A stretch of DNA of 64,000 nucleotides, from NCBI GenBank assembly GCA_942492065.1, contig CALODV010000008.1, forward strand, positions 124,001 to 188,000, in the 5' to 3' direction. The translations under genes and the position numbers were made by a program. Shown one piece after another: positions 1-7,519 of this stretch. The stretch is from G963665815 sp942492065. Lineage in GTDB: Bacteria; Cloacimonadota; Cloacimonadia; Cloacimonadales; JAIOQZ01. How positions within the stretch are numbered: position 1 is the first letter of the stretch; the number at the start of each line of letters is the position of its first letter. Under the pieces are notes generated by a model. That model saw only the letters and a program-made list of their open reading frames with translations, was not told where the DNA came from and made no database searches.

Positions 1-1
1 G

Positions 2-259
2 AAGGGTTTCCTGCAGTTAATGAACAAGGTGATTAATGAAAGACCAGCTTCTGAGGATTTGTGGAAAAATACTGCAAAATCAGTCTATGGGTTTAGTACC
101 AGTTGTGATACTGTTTTTAATCACATATTTTATATAACCGGGCTTAAAGATTCAGATAAAGAGTTTGAAATCAAAGCCTCTGAAGAAATGTTTAATATGG
201 GATACATTCCCAGAAAAGTGAACCCGAACGACTTGTATGAAGATTTGGGTCATTTGTAA
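2..259 (+). CDS. ABC transporter substrate-binding protein, C-terminal end (partial)
   Basis: Only the last 85 codons are present; the frame is open to the window's left edge, so the gene starts upstream. The first in-frame Met (position 20) is internal, not a start. The fragment is a soluble alpha/beta-looking tail with no membrane segment. Assignment as the periplasmic binding protein of an importer (NMT1/SsuA-like family) rests mainly on context: its 3' end overlaps a clear ABC permease by 23 bases, the usual arrangement for nitrate/sulfonate/pyrimidine-precursor importers. The substrate cannot be told. An ATPase subunit is expected further upstream. Confidence 0.5.
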   Translation, partial: KGFLQLMNKVINERPASEDLWKNTAKSVYGFSTSCDTVFNHIFYITGLKDSDKEFEIKASEEMFNMGYIPRKVNPNDLYEDLGHL

Positions 260-956
260 ATTTCTCTCTCTCATACTCATAGCAGGTCTTGTTCTAGCTA
301 TGACTGCTGCTTGTGGTCTCGATTTCTCCTTCTACAATGGAATCAGATTGTCTTTCGTAGTCTTAGTTAAAGACCTGCTAATTTCTTTTTTAAGAGTAAC
401 AATTGTATCTATAGCAGTATCGATTTTAGCATTATTTGTTGGTAAGATATATCAGTCCAGCAGGATTTTCTATCTAATTACACATGAGACAATTCATTTT
501 CTGAGACACATTTCTCCCTTTGTCTGGATACCATTTGCCATCATCTGGTTTGGTCTGGGTGAAGCTCCGGTTGTATTTGTTCTTTCTGTCTCATTATTTT
601 TTCCTGCTGTCTTTATGATAAAAGAAATATTTACTAAGATTCCACATGAATATATTGATGAAGCTCAAGTTTGCGGAAGTACATTTATTCAGCAGTTCTT
701 GCTGATTGAATTACCTGTGTGTGCAGATGAACTGGTGAATGTATTCCGCATTGTGTGGGGTATGGGCTGGACAATTATCATAGCTGTGGAAATGCTGGGA
801 GTACAATCCGGTCTGGGCTACAGACTGCTGGATTTCCGGTATCTTCTTAAGTACAGGGAGATGATTGTTTATATAATCATTATGGGTGTATTTGGAATCA
901 TTATCAATCAGTTGATACTTTTCTCTGTGAGAAAACTGAAAGTCAGAATTTATTAA
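237..956 (+). CDS. ABC transporter permease, SsuC/TauC-like
   Basis: An integral membrane protein of 239 residues with about six hydrophobic segments. Near residues 142-160 it carries the EAA loop that contacts the ATPase (EAQVCG...LLIELP, matching EAA---G---------I-LP), the hallmark of the BPD_transp_1 permease family. Length and topology fit the SsuC/TauC/ThiX-type permeases that work as homodimers in the inner membrane. The start overlaps the preceding binding-protein gene by 23 bases, implying translational coupling; no strong Shine-Dalgarno is visible. The substrate is unknown. No other transporter gene follows, so this is the last gene of its operon. Confidence 0.85.
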   Translation: MKIWVICKFLSLILIAGLVLAMTAACGLDFSFYNGIRLSFVVLVKDLLISFLRVTIVSIAVSILALFVGKIYQSSRIFYLITHETIHFLRHISPFVWIPFAIIWFGLGEAPVVFVLSVSLFFPAVFMIKEIFTKIPHEYIDEAQVCGSTFIQQFLLIELPVCADELVNVFRIVWGMGWTIIIAVEMLGVQSGLGYRLLDFRYLLKYREMIVYIIIMGVFGIIINQLILFSVRKLKVRIY

Positions 957-1170
957 GATATAACACGTTAAACTATCAATTTAAGATGAATTACTATCAA
1001 TAATGATAGAAGAAATCAGCAATCTTTGAATTTGCGTATTCTTATATAAATTTTAAGAAAACGTAAGTTACTGTTATTGAGAAGCTTATAATAGCATAGA
1101 ATACTCTCTAAATATTTGGCACAGCTCTTGTTTTGTATAAAGGAAAAATCAATAACAGGAGTTAAAAAAA

Positions 1171-1755
1171 ATGAAAAAATTAATCACAATAACTATGATG
1201 TTAGTATTAACAGTTGGATACCTCAGTGCATTTGATGGTAAAAGAAAAGGTTTTATACTTGGATGGGGACTTGGAATTGGTAAATTAGATCTGACTGAAA
1301 AGTATGACGGAATTAAAACCAAAGGTAACAGAAAAGACTTCAATTTTACAACAAATTCAAAAATTGGATGGGGATTTAATGAAAATTTCGAGCTGTATTA
1401 TACTTCAAAAAATTTCTGGGGCAGCCACTTAAACAAAGCAGGTAAGAAAGAAACATTCGTAACAAGCCTTTCAGCTTTTGGAGCGTCATATTATTTTAAA
1501 GATGCAGCAGAATCTGCATGGAAACCATCTGTGTTTGTCAGTGGTGGTGCAGGAATTGCCGGCTGGCAGAATCCATTTGAAGACGATGATGATACGGAAA
1601 CCCTCTCCGGATTTGGAGTATTTGGTGGAATAGGGTATGAATTTGCAAAGCACTATAGTTTTGAGTTGAGTGCAATGTTGGGTAATCCTCATAAAGGCTC
1701 ACATAAAATTGATGTAAATGGTGTAAGCTTGACAATAAATGCTTTGGCATTTTAA
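1171..1755 (+). CDS. Small outer-membrane beta-barrel protein, hypothetical
   Basis: A 194-residue protein with a typical Sec signal peptide (MKKLITITMMLVLTVGYLSA) followed by alternating hydrophobic/polar strands rich in Gly and aromatics, e.g. the GFGVFGGIGYEF stretch near residue 148. This pattern is typical of OmpA/OmpX-like eight-stranded barrels. The start has a good ribosome site (AGGAG, about 8 bases before the ATG). It stands alone after a 214-base gap and is followed 47 bases later by another exported protein. Specific function unknown; a structural porin-like or adhesion role is possible. Confidence 0.7.
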   Translation: MKKLITITMMLVLTVGYLSAFDGKRKGFILGWGLGIGKLDLTEKYDGIKTKGNRKDFNFTTNSKIGWGFNENFELYYTSKNFWGSHLNKAGKKETFVTSLSAFGASYYFKDAAESAWKPSVFVSGGAGIAGWQNPFEDDDDTETLSGFGVFGGIGYEFAKHYSFELSAMLGNPHKGSHKIDVNGVSLTINALAF

Positions 1756-1802
1756 TAGATTACATAAAAACTTTAACTATAGATTTTCACTGAGAGGAAG
1801 AA

Positions 1803-2498
1803 ATGAAAAAAGTAGCAATAATTGTACTTATATTAGTAATGACTTCAGTTTTCGTTAATGCAGAAGAAACTTCTACTGAAGATTTGGAAAAAAAGATAGA
1901 AGAACTCGAAACTGAACTCGAGAAACTCAGAATAGAAGTAAGTGAAAGTAATCCTCTGCAAAGCGGTGAAACCAGAGATTGGGCAAAAGGCTGGTTCTTT
2001 CAGGGATTTACTACAGGTGAAGATCACATGTCTGCTGATGTAGGATATTCGATTGTATTGGAAAACTTTGTACCATTCTGGGAAGAGGAATATCTTGAAG
2101 GACGTTCCGGTTATAGACTGGCTTTTTCACTTGGGGCTGAAACTGCCAACGAAGTAGTTATTGATGCAGATAAGCAGGATATGTATACAAGTGAATGGCT
2201 GGCAGCGAATGCATCTGTACACTGGGGAACTCCGGTTATGCTGAACTTTATCAGTTTCAATGTCAGTACAAAATTCATGTTCATGTTTAGTACCGAGGAT
2301 GATGATAAAAATATAAAAGGTAATGATTTCGGAATAAGTGTAGGAACTGAAGGTGAAATCTGGTTATCAAGCAAATCAGCAATAGTCGTAGGTTTCAGGA
2401 ATGATACTGTAGATTTTGAGGATAACAAGAAGAGCGGTAGAAGAGGTATAATAAAAGATAACTTTTATCCTACTTTTGGATTCAGAAAATTCTTTTAG
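1803..2498 (+). CDS. Exported protein with coiled coil and barrel-like C-terminus, hypothetical
   Basis: 231 residues: signal peptide (about 1-20), then a short heptad-rich coiled coil (about 24-47, Glu/Leu/Lys rich), then a strand-rich domain with aromatic-ended beta segments finishing in FRKFF. A terminal Phe is typical of outer-membrane barrels recognised by BamA. The coiled coil may span the periplasm or mediate oligomerisation, as in some porins of deep-branching Gram-negatives. A GAGAGGAAG ribosome site precedes the ATG. It is followed after 3 bases by the DUF4390 gene, so it probably shares a transcript with the two-component genes. Function not recognised. Confidence 0.6.
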   Translation: MKKVAIIVLILVMTSVFVNAEETSTEDLEKKIEELETELEKLRIEVSESNPLQSGETRDWAKGWFFQGFTTGEDHMSADVGYSIVLENFVPFWEEEYLEGRSGYRLAFSLGAETANEVVIDADKQDMYTSEWLAANASVHWGTPVMLNFISFNVSTKFMFMFSTEDDDKNIKGNDFGISVGTEGEIWLSSKSAIVVGFRNDTVDFEDNKKSGRRGIIKDNFYPTFGFRKFF

Positions 2499-2501
2499 AT
2501 T

Positions 2502-3011
2502 ATGATATACGATTACATTGTAAAACTAATGAATGGGGGAATAGCATCAGTGCTGGTGCTCTCCCTTGTTTCTTTGTTTTATTCGGAAGACAGACTTGAA
2601 GTTCAGCTTCATCTTGAGCAGCCAATAACAAGGGAAATTATAAAGCTTGTTGAGCAGGGATATGAGTTCAAGGTAGAGTTCTACTGCTCATTCATTGTTA
2701 ATGACAAAAGAACAGTCAGGAAGAGTAAGGTAGTTTCGCTGAGCAAAAAAAGTAATATATTCTACATAAATGATGAACAGGTTGAAGAAGCTCATCTGAA
2801 TGAAAAATTTGGTGATGTTACTCTATTGATTGATAATCCAGGGTTTAAAGACCATGATGAGCTTTTGCTGTTTTCCAAAGTGAGAATCCTGCCTGATCAT
2901 ACTTTTACGCAGTCTACCGGATTGAAAACAGGTATACTTTGGGACCACTATATTCCCAAACTGAAGTACAAGTATAAATTCAAAGATGGTGGCTTCGAAA
3001 AAAGCAGGTAG
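2502..3011 (+). CDS. DUF4390-like exported protein
   Basis: 169 residues with an N-terminal hydrophobic segment (about 12-27) and a beta-rich body with the LEVQLHLEQPI...GYEFKVEFYCSF pattern resembling the DUF4390 family. DUF4390 proteins are commonly encoded directly before an NtrY-type kinase, and that is the order here: the kinase begins 5 bases after this stop. This context supports the assignment more than the weak sequence pattern does. A periplasmic accessory or sensing role for the kinase is inference. The start is uncertain: Met10 (position 2529) would leave a shorter, more signal-like N-terminus, but neither start has a clear ribosome site. Confidence 0.6.
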   Translation: MIYDYIVKLMNGGIASVLVLSLVSLFYSEDRLEVQLHLEQPITREIIKLVEQGYEFKVEFYCSFIVNDKRTVRKSKVVSLSKKSNIFYINDEQVEEAHLNEKFGDVTLLIDNPGFKDHDELLLFSKVRILPDHTFTQSTGLKTGILWDHYIPKLKYKYKFKDGGFEKSR

Positions 3012-3016
3012 TTGAT

Positions 3017-4072
3017 ATGAGAAAGGATAGTATTTCGATATTAAGAAAAAGGTTTGTTTTGTTTATCATTACTTTTGCAGTTTTGTTGACTGCATTGGTC
3101 ACGGTATTGTCAATACATACATTGGAAAGTGCATTTGATCGCTTCAGGGAAGCTGAGAATAAAGAATTTGTGTCTGTTCTTGCAGATAGGCTTATTACAA
3201 AAACTATCGTAAGTTATGTGTTTCTTGTGGTAATTATATCGGCAGTTATTATTCCATTGAGTCTAATTCTATTTAAAATCATGTCTAATGTGTATCTGAA
3301 GTACTTTGAAAGGATTACAAGGCTGATTCTAAGCAAAGAATCCAGTTCTTCAGACAAAACAGAGCCTGTGCAGAAGCAGCTTGAGCACCTACTGGACATT
3401 GTAATTCAGGATCAGAACAAGTTGAGAGAGTTTGAAAAAATGAATTCATGGAAAGATGGAGTAAGAATGCTGCTTCATGAACTGAAGAATCCGTTAACTC
3501 CTTTGAAGCTGACTTCTCAGGGACTGATGTTTGATGAATCCAATGATACTATTATACCGGAGATTGTTTCAATTAATGAGTCTGTGAATGATATTGAAAA
3601 AATTATTAAAATATTCCAGCAGATAGTAAACATCAAGTTTGATGTTCCTGAAAAGATGGATTTAATCAGTTTCCTCAACAGCTACATACAGCAGAATGAA
3701 AAGAAATATGGTACAGATATTTTCAATATTAACGTAAAGTCTGAATCAGTATTTGTTCACGTGGAGAAAACTCTTTTAAAGATGTTGTTCAACAATCTGA
3801 TTAACAATGGACTTGAAGCAAATGGGGATGGATTTTTAGTAAGAGTTGAAGAAAGAGATCAAGATGTACAGGTGAAATTTATCACTCTTGATGCTCATAT
3901 TGAGTCCACGAGAACAATATTCAAACCGGGAGTTTCCGGTAAAGGCGATGAAAGAGGTTACGGCCTTTTTCTGTGTAAATTGATATCAGACTATCTTGAT
4001 TTGAATATATTAGTTGTAAATGCGGAGAACGGTGTTGAGTTCTCAATTAACATGAATAAGATAAAGGATTAA
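3017..4072 (+). CDS. Sensor histidine kinase, NtrY-like
   Basis: 351 residues. Two membrane segments (about 14-33 and 61-86) enclose only a short periplasmic loop, so sensing probably depends on the membrane or on a partner such as the upstream DUF4390 protein. The dimerisation/phosphoacceptor box is LLHELKNPLTP, phosphoacceptor His154. The ATPase domain shows the N box (NNLINNGLEANG) and a G box (GDERGYGLFLCK). The HELKNPLTP sequence is characteristic of the NtrY branch. The gene ends 2 bases before the response regulator gene, its evident phosphorylation partner. The N-terminus is shorter than in classical NtrY (about 700 residues), lacking a clear HAMP-PAS region. Confidence 0.88.
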   Translation: MRKDSISILRKRFVLFIITFAVLLTALVTVLSIHTLESAFDRFREAENKEFVSVLADRLITKTIVSYVFLVVIISAVIIPLSLILFKIMSNVYLKYFERITRLILSKESSSSDKTEPVQKQLEHLLDIVIQDQNKLREFEKMNSWKDGVRMLLHELKNPLTPLKLTSQGLMFDESNDTIIPEIVSINESVNDIEKIIKIFQQIVNIKFDVPEKMDLISFLNSYIQQNEKKYGTDIFNINVKSESVFVHVEKTLLKMLFNNLINNGLEANGDGFLVRVEERDQDVQVKFITLDAHIESTRTIFKPGVSGKGDERGYGLFLCKLISDYLDLNILVVNAENGVEFSINMNKIKD

Positions 4073-4074
4073 TA

Positions 4075-5409
4075 ATGGCTGTAATATATACTGTAGATGA
4101 TGACGAAAAGATACTTGGAAGTCTGGACAGGCAATTAAGCAGACAGGGATACAGCGTTTCCTGTTTTAATAAGCCTGAAGTTCTGTTTGATATGTTGAAA
4201 ACTGAGCAGCCTGACTTGATTATTTCTGACATTATATTTAAGAACAGTGAGTTATCCGGAGTTAATGTTCTTGAATATGTAACTGACAACTATCCTGACA
4301 CTGGATGTATTGTTATATCCGGGGAGTCAGATATTGAAAAGACTCTTAAGTGTATGAAGCTGGGGGCTCTTGATTTCATTGAGAAACCTGTTTCAATTCC
4401 CAGACTTATGACATCAGTAAAGAATGCCATTGCTCTTACTCAGATGAAGCAGTCATTAAAGGACAGCAGGACTTTGATTGGTTCAAGCTCCAGGATTATT
4501 GAATTGCGAAACAGGATTATAAAACTGGCTAAGTTAGCGGAACCTGTTTTGATTATTGGAGAGAGCGGTACAGGAAAGGAACTGGTAGCCGAGAACCTCC
4601 ATGCATATTCCGGAAGATTTTCGGAAAAATACCTGAAAGTGAATTGCACGGCTCTTAATACTAATCTTGTGGAATCAGAATTGTTCGGACATAAAAAAGG
4701 AGCATACACCGGGGCAGTGGCGGATAAGAAAGGGTATTTTGAAATAGCTGATAAAGGAACGCTGTTTATAGATGAGATAGGGGACTTCAATACGGATTTA
4801 CAGGCTAAGCTGTTACGCGTTTTGCAGGAAAAGATTGTCACCAGAGTAGGAGAGACAGAAGAAAGGAAGATAAACACAAGGTTGTTGTTTGCCACACATC
4901 AGAACCTTGAGTCACTTATAGAAGAAGGAAAATTCAGGAATGACCTCTATTTTCGAATTGCTACATTTAAGATTCATGTGCCTTCTCTAAGAGAAAGACC
5001 GGAAGATATACCTGCTTTGGCTGAACATTTTTTGAAATCTTTTATTACTGAAAACAATCTTAATTACATGGAATTCTCACAAAATGCAATTAATAAACTG
5101 CAGAGTTATGCTTATCCCGGTAATATTCGGGAATTGATCAGTATTGTAAAAAATGCAGCATGTTTCTGTGATGCGGATCTGATTAAAAGTGAGGATATTG
5201 AGTTTAACAATGTAACTGATCGTGATTTCTGGAGTAAGGTTCAGGACAAAACTTTGAAGGAAAGCAAGATACTGATGGAAACTGAGCTGATTAAGAAACG
5301 GCTTATTCATTACAGGAGCAATGTGAATCTGGCTGCAGAGAGTCTGGGAATACTGCCTAATAATCTTTACAGGAAGATGAAGGAACTGGATATTCAGAAC
5401 ATAAAATAA
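4075..5409 (+). CDS. Sigma-54-dependent response regulator, NtrC family
   Basis: 444 residues with three domains. The receiver domain (about 1-120) has the acidic pocket DDD at 8-10 and phosphoacceptor Asp52. The AAA+ domain (about 140-370) has Walker A GESGTGKE near 162 and the sigma-54 contact loop as GAYTGA near 209. A Fis-type helix-turn-helix lies at the C-terminus (about 405-440). It activates transcription by sigma-54 RNA polymerase in response to the adjacent kinase. Gene order DUF4390 - kinase - regulator matches the NtrY/NtrX arrangement. Targets are unknown; flagellar or envelope genes are plausible in this phylum but not shown. The last gene of its operon. Confidence 0.93.
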   Translation: MAVIYTVDDDEKILGSLDRQLSRQGYSVSCFNKPEVLFDMLKTEQPDLIISDIIFKNSELSGVNVLEYVTDNYPDTGCIVISGESDIEKTLKCMKLGALDFIEKPVSIPRLMTSVKNAIALTQMKQSLKDSRTLIGSSSRIIELRNRIIKLAKLAEPVLIIGESGTGKELVAENLHAYSGRFSEKYLKVNCTALNTNLVESELFGHKKGAYTGAVADKKGYFEIADKGTLFIDEIGDFNTDLQAKLLRVLQEKIVTRVGETEERKINTRLLFATHQNLESLIEEGKFRNDLYFRIATFKIHVPSLRERPEDIPALAEHFLKSFITENNLNYMEFSQNAINKLQSYAYPGNIRELISIVKNAACFCDADLIKSEDIEFNNVTDRDFWSKVQDKTLKESKILMETELIKKRLIHYRSNVNLAAESLGILPNNLYRKMKELDIQNIK

Positions 5410-5452
5410 TTATTACCGAAGCCTTGTACATACATTTAATATATTAATTTTA

Positions 5453-5482
5453 TTGACTTTTTTACAATGAATTAACTATTTT
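5453..5482 (+). promoter_or_regulatory. Candidate promoter for the DUF3857/transglutaminase operon
   Basis: TTGACT at 5453-5458 and TATTTT at 5477-5482, 18 bases apart, end about 28 bases before the chosen ATG at 5511. The hexamers match a housekeeping-type promoter reasonably. Judged by eye only, in AT-rich DNA where chance matches are common. Confidence 0.35.
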
Positions 5483-5510
5483 GGAAGAAAATGTACAGGA
5501 TGGTGATTAT

Positions 5511-7322
5511 ATGTCGCGACCAAAAACAATTATATCAATTGTTTTTCTACTTTTTATTTTTGAATCTATGTTCAGCTCTGATTTAACTGCGAATCTTTAC
5601 AGAGAATATACTTTCAAGAGTGATAACAGTGATTTGACGGTTGAAATATTGAAAAAAAGACAGTATGTCTATAATACCGAGAAAGCAACTAAATATAAGG
5701 TCTTTTATAATTCAGTTCATAATTCGGCGAAAAATGTAAGGGTTCACACAACATTCAATGGTAATGATTATGCTTATAGGATTAAGCACACTTGGAGAAC
5801 AAGTCAGAGTTCAAGTATTTTTGCTCTTGATTCCAAGGTACACAGATTCTATGTCGACAAAGACCTTGAAATAGGAGATACCTTTGAGTATCAGATAAGA
5901 TATACTTATGATTCACTTAAAGAAATCGATATTATCCCAATCGAGAATGGGAAATCAATAGGTGAACAGCAGTATACTTTTTATCATAATGATGATGTCA
6001 GGGTTGAGTATGATGTTGTAATGTTAGATGATACAGTGAAGCTCAATGAAGAGAAAGGTGATGGATTTACCCGTATTAGTATTGAGCCTGGAGAAGAGCG
6101 AAACTCTGTCGATTATTATACAATGAATGGTGTTGGCGGATATATTGCGCTGAGAATATATAAAGGTGATAAATCATACTCTATTGATTCCAAACAGGCA
6201 TTGATAGATTACTATGATGAGAAATCATTGTTAACTCCGGAAGTGCTGGGGGATTCTCTGAATTTACCAGATATTAAAGAAAGTGATGATTACTACACGA
6301 AAGCAAAGAAAATACATGAGTTCGTACGAGATGAAATCAGATATGTGGCAATCCTCAATAACAATCACTCTATATTCCCTCATAAACCATCAGAAGTTCT
6401 GAGTCGTGGATATGGAGATTGCAAGGATATGGCTTTTCTGGTATATACTCTGGCGGAAAAATATGGAGTAAAAGCTTATCCGGCTTTGCTGGCTGCTGAT
6501 ATGGCTCCTGATTTTGAATATCCTCACCTGAACAGTTATGATCATGTTATTGCGGTATATGAAATTGATGGAGAACTTGTATTCTCGGATCCTACAGCAA
6601 TGAGTTATGATTTTGGGCAGGTTCCTGAGATGGAAAAGAATAAACGTGCTTTTATTCTGAATAAGGATAATCCACAATTCGCTGTAATTAAGAGTAGAAA
6701 AACAAAACCGGATGCAGATGTTACTATTGATCTGAATCTCAATGATTTGAAAAACTGCAGTGTTCGAGTTGAACTCAATAACTCGTTCCACAATATGGTG
6801 GAAAAAGAGAGCAAGTACCTTAAGAATATTGATATCGAAAACATTGTATCGAACTCAATTACTTCCATGCTCAGGAATGTTTCTATTGATTACTTCGAAA
6901 TTGAAAGCAATACAAATGAGAAAATGATATTAACTGCAAATGCAGATATGAGTAAATTCGTTATAGAGTCAAAAAGAAACTACTATTTCCCAAAGATGCC
7001 GTTTCTGTTCATTCAGAATGATATTTTAAAGCGTGATGACAATTTGATGATAGAATTAGGAACAATATATGACATAAACATGAAGATCAATGTTAATGTC
7101 CCAGATAAGATTACAGGTGACAGTTTTGCTGTAAAAGACAACAAAGTTGTCGAGATTGAATCTAAGATTTCATACTCCAAAGATACCGGAAACAGTATCA
7201 GTTATTCAATCTGTCAGCATGCTAATATTGTAGATAAGCCGGATAAAACTGCTTTTCTCGCAGATATGAAGAAGCTTTTAAACAGCAAAAAGCAGATGTA
7301 CATTCTTTCAAAGGAGAAATAA
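5511..7322 (+). CDS. DUF3857 and transglutaminase-like domain protein, secreted
   Basis: About 603 residues from the ATG at 5511. A longer reading from a TTG at 5481 adds ten residues, but the ATG has AGGA 10 bases upstream and begins directly with a signal peptide (IISIVFLLFIFESMFSS). The N-terminal half fits the beta-rich DUF3857 domain; the middle is a transglutaminase-like fold with an intact Cys-His-Asp set: Cys in YGDCKDMAFL, His in YDHVIAVYE, Asp in FSDPTA. Such proteins in Bacteroidetes-like bacteria are exported and of uncertain role (protein cross-linking or peptidase). A paralogue with lost catalytic residues starts 2 bases downstream. Confidence 0.85.
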   Translation: MSRPKTIISIVFLLFIFESMFSSDLTANLYREYTFKSDNSDLTVEILKKRQYVYNTEKATKYKVFYNSVHNSAKNVRVHTTFNGNDYAYRIKHTWRTSQSSSIFALDSKVHRFYVDKDLEIGDTFEYQIRYTYDSLKEIDIIPIENGKSIGEQQYTFYHNDDVRVEYDVVMLDDTVKLNEEKGDGFTRISIEPGEERNSVDYYTMNGVGGYIALRIYKGDKSYSIDSKQALIDYYDEKSLLTPEVLGDSLNLPDIKESDDYYTKAKKIHEFVRDEIRYVAILNNNHSIFPHKPSEVLSRGYGDCKDMAFLVYTLAEKYGVKAYPALLAADMAPDFEYPHLNSYDHVIAVYEIDGELVFSDPTAMSYDFGQVPEMEKNKRAFILNKDNPQFAVIKSRKTKPDADVTIDLNLNDLKNCSVRVELNNSFHNMVEKESKYLKNIDIENIVSNSITSMLRNVSIDYFEIESNTNEKMILTANADMSKFVIESKRNYYFPKMPFLFIQNDILKRDDNLMIELGTIYDINMKINVNVPDKITGDSFAVKDNKVVEIESKISYSKDTGNSISYSICQHANIVDKPDKTAFLADMKKLLNSKKQMYILSKEK

Positions 7323-7324
7323 CA

Positions 7325-7519
7325 ATGAAAAAGATATTATTATTACTGGTTATCGCATTGGTTTTTCTGTCCGGTTGTATAGTCTCCAGGCAAATGTACT
7401 ATATGACAGACGAAGTAAAGGATGAAAAGACAAAAGTAACAGAAACTGAACTGGAAACTATATATGACGAGTACAGGGATCAACCGAGCATATTATCTGA
7501 AATATTCAAAATCTATTGA
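7325..7519 (+). CDS. Lipoprotein N-terminal fragment of the frameshifted DUF3857 gene
   Basis: 64 codons: a lipoprotein signal peptide (LLLLVIALVFLSGC, lipobox LSGC, Cys18) and a short charged linker, ending at a TGA. The following frame (from 7464) carries a long DUF3857 protein with no export signal, while this fragment has an export signal and no domain. Reading YDEYRD and then, after skipping one base near 7481-7485, NRAYYLKYS joins the two into a normal lipoprotein. I therefore treat both as one gene interrupted by a +1 frameshift. Whether it is a sequencing error, a real mutation or programmed is not decidable here. Confidence 0.6.
   Translation: MKKILLLLVIALVFLSGCIVSRQMYYMTDEVKDEKTKVTETELETIYDEYRDQPSILSEIFKIY

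Noticed and set aside
5481..5510. TTG start giving ten extra residues to the first DUF3857 protein
   Set aside because: The ATG at 5511 has a spaced AGGA and starts directly with a signal peptide; the added residues would bury it.
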